Below, piece by piece: positions 53,803 to 63,677 of a stretch of 64,000 nt of DNA. The DNA is taken from assembly GCF_042654245.1 (NCBI RefSeq), contig NZ_JBHSGI010000002.1, positions 930,001 to 994,000 on the forward strand, given 5' to 3'. This DNA is from Seohaeicola_A nanhaiensis. Lineage in GTDB: Bacteria > Pseudomonadota > Alphaproteobacteria > Rhodobacterales > Rhodobacteraceae. The notes beneath the pieces are model-generated. The model was not told the DNA's origin, searched no databases, and saw nothing but the letters and a program-made list of their open reading frames with translations. A program made the translations under genes and the position numbers. The first letter of the stretch is position 1, and each line of letters begins with the position of its first letter.

Positions 53803-55758
53803 TCAGTCTCCTGCAGCGCGGCCCTTGAGGGCGATGATGCCCCGCGGGCGGAACTGGATGAAGATGATGATGAAGATGATCATGTAGGTCTGGGCGGCGA
53901 GCGTGTTCGAGGGGTTGAGCCATTCGACGCCCTTCTGGAAGAAGCCGATCATCGTGGCCCCCGCCAGCGCGCCCCAGATGTTGCCGACGCCGCCGACCAC
54001 CACGGTCATGAAGCTTTGCACGATGTAGTCCTGGCCCAGTTCGGAGGTGACCTTGGCGAAGAGCCCGATGGCGACGCCGGCGATCCCGGCGATGCCCGAG
54101 CCGAGGCCGAAGGTCAGCATGTTCACCCGGTCGGGGTTGATGCCCATGCTGGATGCCATGCGGGCGTTCTGCGTCACCGCACGGGTTTCGAGGCCAAGGC
54201 GCGTCTTCTTCATGATGAAGAGGAAGAGCGCGAGGAAGATCAGCGCGAGGATGAAGATGGCGATGCGGATGTAGCTGATGCCGACCACGTCGTTCAGCAC
54301 CCAGGCGCCGTCGAGCCAGGCGGGGGCGGTCAGGGGCCGGGCCTGTGTGCCGAAGATGTTCTTGGCGATCTGCTGCAGCGCGATGGAGATGCCGAAGGTG
54401 GCGAGCAGGGTTTCCAGCGGGCGGTCGTAGAGCCAGCGGATGACCAGCCGCTCCATCGCGACGCCGGCGGCGAAGGTGACGGCGAAGGCCAGCGGCAGCG
54501 CGACGAGGATCGAGACGGTGTAGTTCGGGATGAACTGCTGGACGACATAGCCGGTGTAGGCGCCCATCATGATGAATTCGCCATGCGCCATGTTGATGAC
54601 GCCCATCACGCCGAAGGTGATGGCGAGGCCGATGGCGGCGAGGAAGAAGATCGAGGCCAACGAGAGCGCGTCGAGCGTCAGGTCGAGCGTCTGCATCAGC
54701 CCGACGTTGCGGTTGATCGCCGACATGGCGCCGACCGCCGCGTCGGTGACGGCGCGCGAGGGTTCGGCATAAACCTCGTAGAACACATGGCTGTCGAGCG
54801 CGGCGTCGAAGTCGGCGTCGGTCACGGTGGGGGTCGCCTTGCCCGCGGCCGCCAGCGCCGCATAGGCGCGGTTGCGCGCGGCGGGGTCGCTGAGGCGGGC
54901 GACGGGTTCGCCACCGACCGTGCCGTCGACGATATTGGCGCTGAGCGCCGCCAGCCGTTCTGCCGGTGGCACGTGGGGCTGCGCAAGGCCGCTGTCGGCG
55001 AGCAGCTTGTAGGCGGCCTCGCGGCTGAGCCGGTCGGAGCCGGGTTTCAGCTGGCGCGCGACATTCTCGCCCTCGGGGATCGCACCCGGCGCGGCCTTGA
55101 GGCGGGTCGCCAGCAGGGGGTTCAGCGCGGCGCGCACGTCGAGCGCGATATCGCCGGCCAGCGCCTCGATGGCGCGGATCCGGCGGGCCTCGTTCTCGCC
55201 GTGGCGGATCGAGAGCAGCGCCTCGGTGCGTTCCTTCAGCGCCTTGATGGCGGGGTCGGTCTCGGTCTCGATCGAGGCGCGCAGGGGTTCGAGGTGGCTG
55301 GCGTCGCCATCGCGCTGGATCGTCAGCAGCGCGGCGCGGCGGCGGTCGGGGTTGGGGTCGTTCAGCTGGAACTGCACCAGCGCGGCGCGCAGCAGAGCGC
55401 GGATGCCGCTGTTCGGTTTCAGCTGCTGAAGCTCGGATTCGGGCGCCTCGCCGATGGACTGGCCGGTGTCGAAATCGAAGAGGGTCTGGGTCTTGTTGCC
55501 CGCAGACTCGCCCCGGTAGAAGCGGCCGTCGCTGGTGCGCAGCCACATGTCCTTGTTTTCCCAGGCGCGCAGCACGCCCTGCACCGGATCGAGCCCGCTG
55601 GAGGCCAGCACGGCGATGGCCGGTTCGATGGTCTTGCGCGAGCTTTCGAGGATGATGTCGCGATGCTGCTGAAGCAGCGCCTGCACCGGCGACTCCTGCG
55701 CCGCGACGGACACACTCAGAGACAGCACTGCGGCCAGGGCCAGGAAAAGGCGCTTCAT
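53803..55758 (-). CDS. urtB: Urea ABC transporter permease UrtB
   Basis: The protein of 651 residues has a signal-like N-terminus (LFLALAAVLSLSVSVAAQES), a periplasmic helical domain of about 330 residues characteristic of UrtB and absent from LivH, and a C-terminal LivH-type permease domain (ITFGVMGVINMAHGEFIMMG near residue 375). The periplasmic extension is normal for this family. It starts 57 bases after the stop of urtA. Confidence 0.96.
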   Translation of the reverse strand: MKRLFLALAAVLSLSVSVAAQESPVQALLQQHRDIILESSRKTIEPAIAVLASSGLDPVQGVLRAWENKDMWLRTSDGRFYRGESAGNKTQTLFDFDTGQSIGEAPESELQQLKPNSGIRALLRAALVQFQLNDPNPDRRRAALLTIQRDGDASHLEPLRASIETETDPAIKALKERTEALLSIRHGENEARRIRAIEALAGDIALDVRAALNPLLATRLKAAPGAIPEGENVARQLKPGSDRLSREAAYKLLADSGLAQPHVPPAERLAALSANIVDGTVGGEPVARLSDPAARNRAYAALAAAGKATPTVTDADFDAALDSHVFYEVYAEPSRAVTDAAVGAMSAINRNVGLMQTLDLTLDALSLASIFFLAAIGLAITFGVMGVINMAHGEFIMMGAYTGYVVQQFIPNYTVSILVALPLAFAVTFAAGVAMERLVIRWLYDRPLETLLATFGISIALQQIAKNIFGTQARPLTAPAWLDGAWVLNDVVGISYIRIAIFILALIFLALFLFIMKKTRLGLETRAVTQNARMASSMGINPDRVNMLTFGLGSGIAGIAGVAIGLFAKVTSELGQDYIVQSFMTVVVGGVGNIWGALAGATMIGFFQKGVEWLNPSNTLAAQTYMIIFIIIFIQFRPRGIIALKGRAAGD

Positions 55759-55815
55759 GTCAGGAATTTCCCGTGGGGAGGGGAGGCGCCGGGGCCCCCC
55801 CTCGCTTGGTCAGGA

Positions 55816-57096
55816 TCAGTAGTTCGACTGGAGCTGCACGCAGGTCTTGGTCTGGGTGTTGTACATCCCGCAGCCGAGGCCCGGCCAGTCGGAGTCGAGC
55901 ACGGCCGATTCCGGCAGGTAGTCGGTCCAGGCGTCGCCCGGCACCGGATCGGTCTGGCTGATAATGTCGAACTGGCCATCCGCGCGGATTTCGCCGATCA
56001 GGACCGGCTTGGTCAGGTGGTGGTTCGGCAGCATCTCGGCGGTGGAGCCGGTCAGGTTCGGGAAGGTCTGGCCGACCATGGCCTCGGTGACCTTGTCCAC
56101 GTCGGTGGTGCCGGCCTTTTCGACCGCCTGGGCCCACATGTTGAAGCCGATGTAGGTGGCTTCCATCGGGTCGTTGGTGGTGCGCTTCTCATCGCCGATG
56201 AAGGCGTGCCAGGTCTTGATGAACTCGGCGTTCTCGGGGGTGTCGGCGCTTTCGAAGTAGTTCCAGGCGGCGAGGTGGCCGACCAGGTTCGAGGTGTCGA
56301 GACCGGCGAGTTCCTCTTCGCCGACCGAGAAGGCGACAACCGGGATGTCGTCGGCGGAAACGCCAGCGGCGGCCAGTTCCTTGTAGAAGCCGATGTTGGC
56401 GTCGCCGTTGATCGTGCTGATCACGCCGACCTTCTTGCCGTCGGCGCCGAGGGCGACAACGTCAGCCACGATCTTGGACCAGTCCGAGTGGCCGAAGGGC
56501 GTGTAGTTGACGAAGATATCTTCCTTGGCGATGCCCTTGGAGATCAGGTAGCTTTCCAGGATGTTGTTGGTCGTGCGCGGATAGACATAGTCGGTGCCGA
56601 GCAGGGCGAATTTCTGGACTCCGAGTTCGTCGAGGAAGTAGTCGGTGGCCGGGATCGCCTGCTGGTTCGGGGCGGCGCCGGTGTAGAAAACGTTCTTGGA
56701 GCTTTCCTCGCCCTCATACTGCACCGGATAGAACAGCAGGCCGTTCAGCTCTTCGATCACCGGCAGGACCGACTTTCGCGAGACCGAGGTCCAGCAGCCG
56801 AAGATCACGTCGACCTTTTCGACGGTCAGAAGTTCGCGCGCCTTTTCGGCGAAGAGCGGCCAGTCCGAGGCGGGGTCGACCACCACGGCTTCGAGCTGCT
56901 TGCCGAGGATGCCGCCCTTCTTGTTCTGCTCGTCGATCATCATCAGAACGGTGTCTTTGAGCGTCGTCTCGGAAATCGCCATCGTGCCGGACAGGGAGTG
57001 AAGCACCCCGACCTTGATGGTGTCGGCAGCCCAGGCCGGCAGGGCCAGCGCGCCCAGCGCGAAGCTGGCTGCCAAGGCGGATTTGAATACCGTCAT
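55816..57096 (-). CDS. urtA: Urea ABC transporter substrate-binding protein UrtA
   Basis: The periplasmic urea receptor of 426 residues. Residues 1-23 form the signal peptide (ALAASFALGALALPAWA), and the mature protein opens ADTIKVGVLHSLSGTMAISE. The stretch VIFGCWTSVSRKSVLPVIEE and LFYPVQYEGEESSKNVFYTG are hallmarks of UrtA and of the amide-binding FmdD group. The strong GGAGGATTAA box precedes ATG. It is the first gene of the operon, divergent from ureD. Confidence 0.97.
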   Translation of the reverse strand: MTVFKSALAASFALGALALPAWAADTIKVGVLHSLSGTMAISETTLKDTVLMMIDEQNKKGGILGKQLEAVVVDPASDWPLFAEKARELLTVEKVDVIFGCWTSVSRKSVLPVIEELNGLLFYPVQYEGEESSKNVFYTGAAPNQQAIPATDYFLDELGVQKFALLGTDYVYPRTTNNILESYLISKGIAKEDIFVNYTPFGHSDWSKIVADVVALGADGKKVGVISTINGDANIGFYKELAAAGVSADDIPVVAFSVGEEELAGLDTSNLVGHLAAWNYFESADTPENAEFIKTWHAFIGDEKRTTNDPMEATYIGFNMWAQAVEKAGTTDVDKVTEAMVGQTFPNLTGSTAEMLPNHHLTKPVLIGEIRADGQFDIISQTDPVPGDAWTDYLPESAVLDSDWPGLGCGMYNTQTKTCVQLQSNY

Positions 57097-57129
57097 TTAA
57101 TCCTCCAGGCGAGGCAAAGGGCGAGCGGT

Positions 57130-57267
57130 CCTTGCAAGGCAAGGTGCTACGCTCTACCTGATCCCCCGCAACATTGTTTGTTGCACCCGTGTGGCGTCTT
57201 GCCCGATGTCCAAGTCATGCAGGACGTCACACACCCCCTTCTTGTGATTCACGTTCGTTGACGTGAA
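57130..57267. promoter_or_regulatory. Divergent urtA-ureD control region with three inverted repeats
   Basis: The region between urtA (start 57096) and ureD (start about 57527) holds no recognised gene. It contains CCTTGCAAGG (57130-57139), GCAACATTGTTTGTTGC (57168-57184, 6-bp arms) and TTCACGTTCGTTGACGTGAA (57248-57267, 7-bp arms). These are plausible sites for nitrogen-related regulators. No good sigma54 pair was found. Bases 57300-57480 are AT-richer and nothing further is recognised in them. Confidence 0.5.
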
Positions 57268-57526
57268 GGCAGGCACCCATATCCATGCGTCCCCGCTGCA
57301 ATGCGGCAATAAGGATGTGCCTTTTTTCGACCCGATTGCCGGAAGCCGCCTAATTTATGAGCAATCGCCTCTGATATGCCCGCTTTACGGGCGGCATCGG
57401 CGCGGATTTGAGCGATTTACGCAATTGGCGGGTGAAATCGGACGGCAACCGGGGCACTTCTGGGATGCGCCCAGCGCCAGACCGGGGAGTCCTGCCATCA
57501 CCTTTGCCACACCGATCCTTCCGCCC

Positions 57527-58336
57527 GTGACGCCCGTGCGCCAGCCGCGCGCGGTGGGGCGGCTGCGCGTGGCCGCCAAGCGGCGCGACGGCCGGTCGGT
57601 GCTGTCCGAACTGTATCAGCAGGGCGCGTCGAAGGCGCTGCTGCCGAGGACCGCGGGGCCGGCGCTGACTGCCGTCACGCTGAACACCGCCGGAGGCATG
57701 ACGGGGGGCGACAGTTTCAGGATCGCCGGGCGGGCCGAGTCGGACGCGCATCTGGTGATGACGACGCAGGCGGCCGAGCGGGTCTATCGCGCGCAGCCGG
57801 GCGAGGTGGCCGCGCTGGACGTCACGCTGGAGGTCGGCGCGGATGCCCGGCTGGACTGGCTGCCGCAGGAGACCATCCTGTTTGACCGCTGCGCCCTGTC
57901 GCGCCGGCTGACCGCGGAACTGGACCCGACCGCCACCTTCCTGATGGTCGAGCCGCTGATCTTCGGCCGCGCCGCGATGGGCGAGACGCTGACCGAGGGG
58001 CTGTTCCGCGAGCGCGTCGAGGTGCGGCGCGACGGGGCACTGGTCTTTGCCGATGCCACGCTGCTGCGCGGGAACATCCAGGCGCAGCTGGACGAGACGG
58101 CGATTGCCGGCGGCGCGGGCGCCATGGCGGCGCTGCTGTTCGTCTCTGACAGCGCCGAGGCCCATCTCGCCCCGCTGCGCGCCCTGCTGCCCGCCACCGG
58201 CGGCGCCAGCCTGATCCGCCCCGGCGTGCTGTTCGCCCGGGTGCTGGCACCGGATGGCTATACGCTTCGCCAAAGCCTGCTGCCGGCCATCGAGCGGCTG
58301 TCGGGCGCCCCCCTTCCCCGAACATGGATGCTGTAG
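57527..58336 (+). CDS. ureD: Urease accessory protein UreD
   Basis: UreD (UreH) joins UreF and UreG on apo-urease for nickel insertion. The family marks are QPRAVGRLRVAAKRR at the start, LYQQGASKALLPR, LNTAGGMTGGDSF, TTQAAERVYRA and WLPQETILFDRC. The start is uncertain: GTG 57527 gives 269 residues, the usual size; ATC 57497 has a fine GGGGAG box 7 bases upstream but is a very rare start codon; GTG 57263 would add 78 residues unlike UreD. It ends 3 bases before ureA. Confidence 0.9.
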   Translation: MTPVRQPRAVGRLRVAAKRRDGRSVLSELYQQGASKALLPRTAGPALTAVTLNTAGGMTGGDSFRIAGRAESDAHLVMTTQAAERVYRAQPGEVAALDVTLEVGADARLDWLPQETILFDRCALSRRLTAELDPTATFLMVEPLIFGRAAMGETLTEGLFRERVEVRRDGALVFADATLLRGNIQAQLDETAIAGGAGAMAALLFVSDSAEAHLAPLRALLPATGGASLIRPGVLFARVLAPDGYTLRQSLLPAIERLSGAPLPRTWML

Positions 58337-58339
58337 AAG

Positions 58340-58642
58340 ATGCAACTGACGCCCCGAGAAAAGGACAAGCTGCTGATCGCCATGGCCGCCGAGGTCGCCC
58401 GCAAGAGGCTCGCCCGGGGGGTCAAGCTGAACTATCCCGAGGCGGTGGCGCTGATCACTGATGCGGTGGTCGAAGGCGCCCGCGACGGGCGGTCGGTCGC
58501 CGAGATGATGGAGGCGGGCGCGCAGGTCATCACCCGCGACCAGTGCATGGAGGGGATCCCCGAGATGATCCACGACGTGCAGGTCGAGGCCACCTTTCCC
58601 GACGGCACCAAGCTTGTCACCGTTCACAACCCCATTCGCTGA
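58340..58642 (+). CDS. ureA: Urease gamma subunit
   Basis: The small urease subunit of 100 residues: MQLTPREKDKLLIAMAAEVA opening, GVKLNYPEAVALITDAVVEG and the ending QVEATFPDGTKLVTVHNPI are diagnostic. It builds the (alpha-beta-gamma)3 cytoplasmic holoenzyme with UreB and UreC. It follows ureD directly, and a 56-residue gene separates it from ureB. Confidence 0.98.
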   Translation: MQLTPREKDKLLIAMAAEVARKRLARGVKLNYPEAVALITDAVVEGARDGRSVAEMMEAGAQVITRDQCMEGIPEMIHDVQVEATFPDGTKLVTVHNPIR

Positions 58643-58653
58643 AAGGATACCCC

Positions 58654-58824
58654 ATGAAACGTCTTGCCCTTCTCGCCGGTCTCGCCGCCACGCCCGCCCT
58701 CGCCCATCCGGGCGCGCACCTGCATCCGCATGGCAGCGGCGACTGGCTGGCTGTGGTGATGGGCCTTGTGGTGATCGCCGCCGCCGGCGGTCTGATCTAC
58801 GCGCGCAACCGGACGCGCAAATGA
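58654..58824 (+). CDS. Small His-rich membrane protein within the urease operon
   Basis: A protein of 56 residues with a signal peptide (LALLAGLAATPALAHPG), a short histidine-rich stretch (HPGAHLHPHG, four His in ten residues) and one membrane helix (WLAVVMGLVVIAAAGGLIYA) with a basic tail. AAAGGATA stands before ATG 58654, and the stop overlaps the ureB start (ATGA). A nickel-handling or sensing role is suggested by His content and location, but this is inference. Confidence 0.8.
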   Translation: MKRLALLAGLAATPALAHPGAHLHPHGSGDWLAVVMGLVVIAAAGGLIYARNRTRK

Positions 58825-59129
58825 TCCCCGGCGAGCTGTTCCCGGCGGCGGGTGACCTGACGCTGAACGAGGGCGCCGAGGCGATCACGCTGCAGGTCGC
58901 CAATACCGGCGACCGACCGGTTCAGGTCGGCTCGCATTATCATTTCGCCGAGACCAATCCGGCGCTGGAGTTCGACCGGGGGGCCGCACATGGCATGCGG
59001 CTCGACATAGCGGCCGGCACCGCAGTACGCTTCGAGCCAGGCCAGCGTCGCGACGTCCGCCTGATTCCGCTTGCGGGCGGGCGCACCGTCTATGGGTTCA
59101 ACCAGGCGGTGATGGGGACGCTGGACTGA
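58821..59129 (+). CDS. ureB: Urease beta subunit
   Basis: The beta subunit of 102 residues: MIPGELFPAAGDLTLNEG, VANTGDRPVQVGSHYHFAET, and AVRFEPGQRRDVRLIPLAG are the family signatures. The start overlaps the upstream small gene by 4 bases. Normally ureC follows at once, but here three unrelated genes lie between ureB and ureC. Confidence 0.97.
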   Translation: MIPGELFPAAGDLTLNEGAEAITLQVANTGDRPVQVGSHYHFAETNPALEFDRGAAHGMRLDIAAGTAVRFEPGQRRDVRLIPLAGGRTVYGFNQAVMGTLD

Positions 59130-59178
59130 CAGAGCAACCACAACCGCCACAAGGCGGTGTCCAACGGGAGACTGACAT

Positions 59179-59994
59179 ATGTGCCATGCCTGCGTGATCG
59201 ACAACGTCAAGAAATCCATGCTCTCGCGCCGCGCGCTGTTCCGCGGTGCCGCCGCCACCACCCTGGCCGCCACCGCGGCGGGGCTGACGGCCGCGCGACC
59301 GGCGCTGGCGCAGGCCAGCGGCAAGGTGATCGACCTGACGCATACCTATGACGGCGATTTCCCGACCTTCGACGGCAATCCCGGCATTCTTTACGAAGAG
59401 GCCGTGAACTTCGACAAGTCGGGCTACCAGCTGTGGAAGCTGACGATCTACGAACACACCGGCACCCATATCGACGCGCCGCTGCATTTCTCGAAGGACG
59501 GCACCTCGGTGGCCGAGATCGACCCCGGCGCGCTGGTCTGCCCGCTGTGCATCGTCGACATCACCGCCAAGGCCAAGGACGACGCCAATGCGATGGTCGA
59601 GCCCGAGGATATCGAGGCCTGGATCAGCGCCAATGGCGACCTGCCCGCCGGCGCTTGCGTCGCGATGCATTCCGGCTGGGCGGCCAAGGTCGGAGATGCG
59701 AGCTATCGCAACACGCCCGAGGGCAATTTCGCCTTCCCCGGTTTTTCCAAGGCGGCGACCGATCTGCTGGCCGAGGCGGGGGTCGCGGGAATCGGGGTCG
59801 ACACGCTCTCGCTCGACCCCGGCAATTCGGCGGATTTCGCGGTGCATTATTCGTGGCTGCCCTCGGGCCATTACGGCATCGAGAACCTGGCCGGGCTGGA
59901 TGCGCTGCCCGCCAAGGGCGCGACGATCTTCGTCGGCGCCCCCAAGCACCGCAACGGCACCGGTGGACCCGCGCGCGTGATGGCGGTGCTCTGA
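59179..59994 (+). CDS. Tat-exported cyclase family protein (kynurenine formamidase-like)
   Basis: The protein of 271 residues has a twin-arginine signal (MLSRRALFRGAAATTLAATA to the ALAQA cleavage region) and a Cyclase domain whose metal/active motif is HTGTHIDAPLHF, followed by VHYSWLPSGHYGIENLA. Such enzymes hydrolyse N-formylkynurenine, or act as isatin and other amide hydrolases. Export to the periplasm sets it apart from the urease subunits. The ATG at 59179 has the CXXC-like start MCHACVID. It overlaps the next gene by a TGATG junction. Confidence 0.88.
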   Translation: MCHACVIDNVKKSMLSRRALFRGAAATTLAATAAGLTAARPALAQASGKVIDLTHTYDGDFPTFDGNPGILYEEAVNFDKSGYQLWKLTIYEHTGTHIDAPLHFSKDGTSVAEIDPGALVCPLCIVDITAKAKDDANAMVEPEDIEAWISANGDLPAGACVAMHSGWAAKVGDASYRNTPEGNFAFPGFSKAATDLLAEAGVAGIGVDTLSLDPGNSADFAVHYSWLPSGHYGIENLAGLDALPAKGATIFVGAPKHRNGTGGPARVMAVL

Positions 59995-60389
59995 TGGCGA
60001 CGGTGCCGCTGCTGAGCGACGATGAGGCCAGCCCGGAGGCCCGGGCCGTCTTTGACGACATCCGCGCCAAGCGCGGCACCGACTACGTCAACAATTTCTG
60101 GCGGGCCATGGCGCATGACCCGGCAACCCTGAAGGCGGTCTGGGACCGCCTTCAGACGGTGATGGCGCCCGGCGCGCTGGATCCGCTGGTCAAGGAACTG
60201 ATCTATGTCGCCGTCTCGACCGCCAATGGGTGCGATTACTGCATCCATTCGCATACCGCCGCCGCCCGCGCCAAGGGCATGACACCCGAGATGCACGCCG
60301 AACTGATCGCGGTGATCGGCATGGCGGCCCAGACCAACGCGCTGGTGACGGCGATGAAGGTCGAGGTGGACGAGGTGTTCAAGGCATGA
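59994..60389 (+). CDS. Carboxymuconolactone decarboxylase family protein (AhpD-like)
   Basis: The protein of 131 residues has the CMD domain with redox motif CDYCIHSHTAAARAKG, where the CxxC and the His are as in AhpD peroxidase partners. It is cytoplasmic. Coupled by overlap to the exported cyclase gene. The two may be a unit acting on an aromatic or on peroxide stress, but the substrate is unknown. It ends 154 bases before the phasin-like gene. Confidence 0.9.
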   Translation: MATVPLLSDDEASPEARAVFDDIRAKRGTDYVNNFWRAMAHDPATLKAVWDRLQTVMAPGALDPLVKELIYVAVSTANGCDYCIHSHTAAARAKGMTPEMHAELIAVIGMAAQTNALVTAMKVEVDEVFKA

Positions 60390-60442
60390 GCTGCGCGGCC
60401 GCGAAAATAAATGTGGCCTTTCGTGCCCGGACCGGCAACTTG

Positions 60443-60453
60443 CTGCACTGCAG
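60443..60453 (+). promoter_or_regulatory. PhaR-type site CTGC-N3-GCAG
   Basis: CTGCACTGCAG is a perfect inverted repeat about 90 bases before the phasin-like gene. PhaR, the polyhydroxyalkanoate regulator of Paracoccus and Rhodobacter, is reported to bind CTGC-N3/4-GCAG. The assignment is by motif match. Confidence 0.5.
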
Positions 60454-60543
60454 CGACGTTGAGGGGCTGACCGCACGTGGCAGGCCGCCCATTCCGGGCG
60501 GTCACCCCGGCATGCGGTCCCTGGCTTGCACAAGGTGACCCTC

Positions 60544-60882
60544 ATGAATCGCACTGCCTTTCCCTCCGTCTACCAGCATCAGATCGACCTCATGGCCAGC
60601 ATGGGCAACGCCATGATGATGCTGGCCGAAGCCCAGGCGGTGATCGCCTTTCGCGTGCTGGGCATGGCCGGCCTGTGGTCTGTCACTGGTTCGGAAAACC
60701 GAAGGATGATGGAGGAGAAGCTGCCCGCCTTCACCGAGTCCTTTGTCGCCGCCACCCTGGCCGGATCGCGCGGCGGATCGCCCGCGCAGGTGATGGAGGC
60801 CTCGATCAAGCCGCTGCGCAAGCGGACCCGCCAGAACTCGCGCCGCCTGGCCCGGCGCGGCCCCCGCATCGCCAAGCCCTGA
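60544..60882 (+). CDS. Phasin-like small protein (often annotated as antifreeze protein)
   Basis: The product of 112 residues is mostly alpha-helical with an amphipathic, methionine-rich first half (YQHQIDLMASMGNAMMMLAE) and the conserved FRVLGMAGLWSVT and ENRRMMEEKLPAFTESF segments, ending in a very basic tail (KRTRQNSRRLARRG). Similar proteins in Rhodobacteraceae carry the label antifreeze protein but resemble phasins. A CTGC-N3-GCAG site upstream supports that reading. AAGGTGAC precedes ATG 60544. It is 10 bases upstream of ureC. Confidence 0.75.
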   Translation: MNRTAFPSVYQHQIDLMASMGNAMMMLAEAQAVIAFRVLGMAGLWSVTGSENRRMMEEKLPAFTESFVAATLAGSRGGSPAQVMEASIKPLRKRTRQNSRRLARRGPRIAKP

Positions 60883-60892
60883 AGGATCGCCC

Positions 60893-62629
<1,737 letters not shown>

Positions 62630-62649
62630 ATCAGGGAGCCGGTGCGCCA

Positions 62650-62685
62650 ATGCTGCAATTGCATAATAGCTATGCTGCAACTGCA
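62650..62685 (+). promoter_or_regulatory. Direct repeats ATGCTGCAAYTGCA upstream of the DUF1127 gene
   Basis: ATGCTGCAATTGCA at 62650-62663 and ATGCTGCAACTGCA at 62672-62685 are spaced 22 bases, two helical turns. Each contains CTGC-N4-GCA. The flanking bases are AT-rich and may hold a promoter for the gene at 62765. Confidence 0.55.
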
Positions 62686-62764
62686 CTACCGCGCCGGGCA
62701 TCGCGTGGCTATAGTCAGGGGCAAGGGGGGGAACCCGCAGTTTTGGCAAACGAGGTTTCCAGAC

Positions 62765-62995
62765 ATGGCCACGACATTCGCACCAACGACCCCGCTGAAG
62801 CGCAGCCGCTTCATGCAATCCCTCGACAATCTGATGATCGGCATCGCACAGGGCTACAAGGCCTATGTCGACCGTCAATCGCGACTCGACCAGATCAACG
62901 CGCTGCATGCGCTGTCGGACGACCAGCTGGCCGCCAAGGGCCTGCGGCGCGACGAGATCGCGCGCTACGTCTTCCGCGATCTCTATTACATCTGA
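62765..62995 (+). CDS. DUF1127 domain protein
   Basis: The protein of 76 residues has a polar N-terminus and a C-terminal DUF1127 (YjiS-like) domain: ALSDDQLAAKGLRRDEIARY and VFRDLYYI. Such small proteins modulate RNA turnover and stress or phosphate and carbon metabolism in alphaproteobacteria. The ATG at 62765 is preferred, and an in-frame extension upstream includes the repeated operator sequences and is unlikely. It lies in the urease cluster but has its own promoter candidate. Confidence 0.88.
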   Translation: MATTFAPTTPLKRSRFMQSLDNLMIGIAQGYKAYVDRQSRLDQINALHALSDDQLAAKGLRRDEIARYVFRDLYYI

Positions 62996-63089
62996 CCGGC
63001 GCGCCGGCCGATCCAGGCCGGCGTATCCTCCTGTCATATGCGGGAAATTCCGCTAGGCTTGCGCCATTCCTGTCGCGCGAGTCCTGCCT

Positions 63090-63677
63090 ATGATCCGAAT
63101 CCTGCTTCCCCTTATCGTCCTCACCGGCGCCGCCGAGGCAGCCTGCCCTACGGCGGACGACATGACGCGCGGCATCAAGTTCACCAGCGCGAGCGGGGAA
63201 TACGAGGCCTTCCACAGCGTCGGCGCCGATATGGTCGAGGGAATGTTCGGCCTCGACAGCCATCAGGGGTCGCGGACGATGCTGGCCCGAGGGCTCTACC
63301 TTGTCGAAGTCGTCGCCATCGAGAATGGCAAGGCCGATCCCGCGACCCGCTCCACCTACAGCTTTCCGCTTCCTCCCTCGGAGATGCCGCTGCCCGTGCC
63401 CGGTGGCGGCTGGTCGGTCACGGTCGCAACCTTCGCAGACGGCCGCATCGGCTCGGAAAAACAGATCTACAGCTTTGGCCAGTTGACCCGGCAGACCTAC
63501 CAGGCCTGCAGTTACGACATGATGCCGATCACCATCCGCTACCCCGACGAAAACGACCCCCAGCGCCGCGACGTCCTGCATTATCTTCCCGAACTCGGCA
63601 TCTCCTACCTTGCCGAATTCCACGACAGGGACGCCTCGGACATCTACGATTACATCAGCATAGAGACCTCCCAGTGA
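63090..63677 (+). CDS. Secreted hypothetical protein within the urease cluster
   Basis: A protein of 195 residues with a signal peptide (RILLPLIVLTGAAEAACPT) and no motif that I recognise. The mature part has an early CPTADDMTRGIKFTSASG, central PVPGGGWSVTVATFADG and a C-terminal LPELGISYLAEFHDRD. Two Cys residues (in ACPT and QACSYD) could form a disulfide. Its stop overlaps the GTG start of ureE by 4 bases, so it is translationally coupled to ureE. Confidence 0.8.
   Translation: MIRILLPLIVLTGAAEAACPTADDMTRGIKFTSASGEYEAFHSVGADMVEGMFGLDSHQGSRTMLARGLYLVEVVAIENGKADPATRSTYSFPLPPSEMPLPVPGGGWSVTVATFADGRIGSEKQIYSFGQLTRQTYQACSYDMMPITIRYPDENDPQRRDVLHYLPELGISYLAEFHDRDASDIYDYISIETSQ

Noticed and set aside
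54016..57261. A 1081-codon open frame on the plus strand opposite urtB and urtA
   Set aside because: It is an antisense frame in high-GC DNA; its translation is Gly/Asp/Val-rich without any domain, while the minus strand encodes full urtA and urtB.
57097..57262. A sigma54 (NtrC-dependent) promoter for urtA
   Set aside because: I looked for TGGCAC-N5-TTGC on the minus strand and found no convincing match at proper distance.
57263..57496. Longer N-terminus for UreD from GTG 57263
   Set aside because: The 78 added residues have no UreD similarity, the DNA is less GC-rich, and an inverted repeat covers the putative start.
60390..60543. A coding frame between the CMD and phasin-like genes
   Set aside because: Only short frames without ribosome binding site; the region carries a PhaR-type site and appears to be a promoter region.
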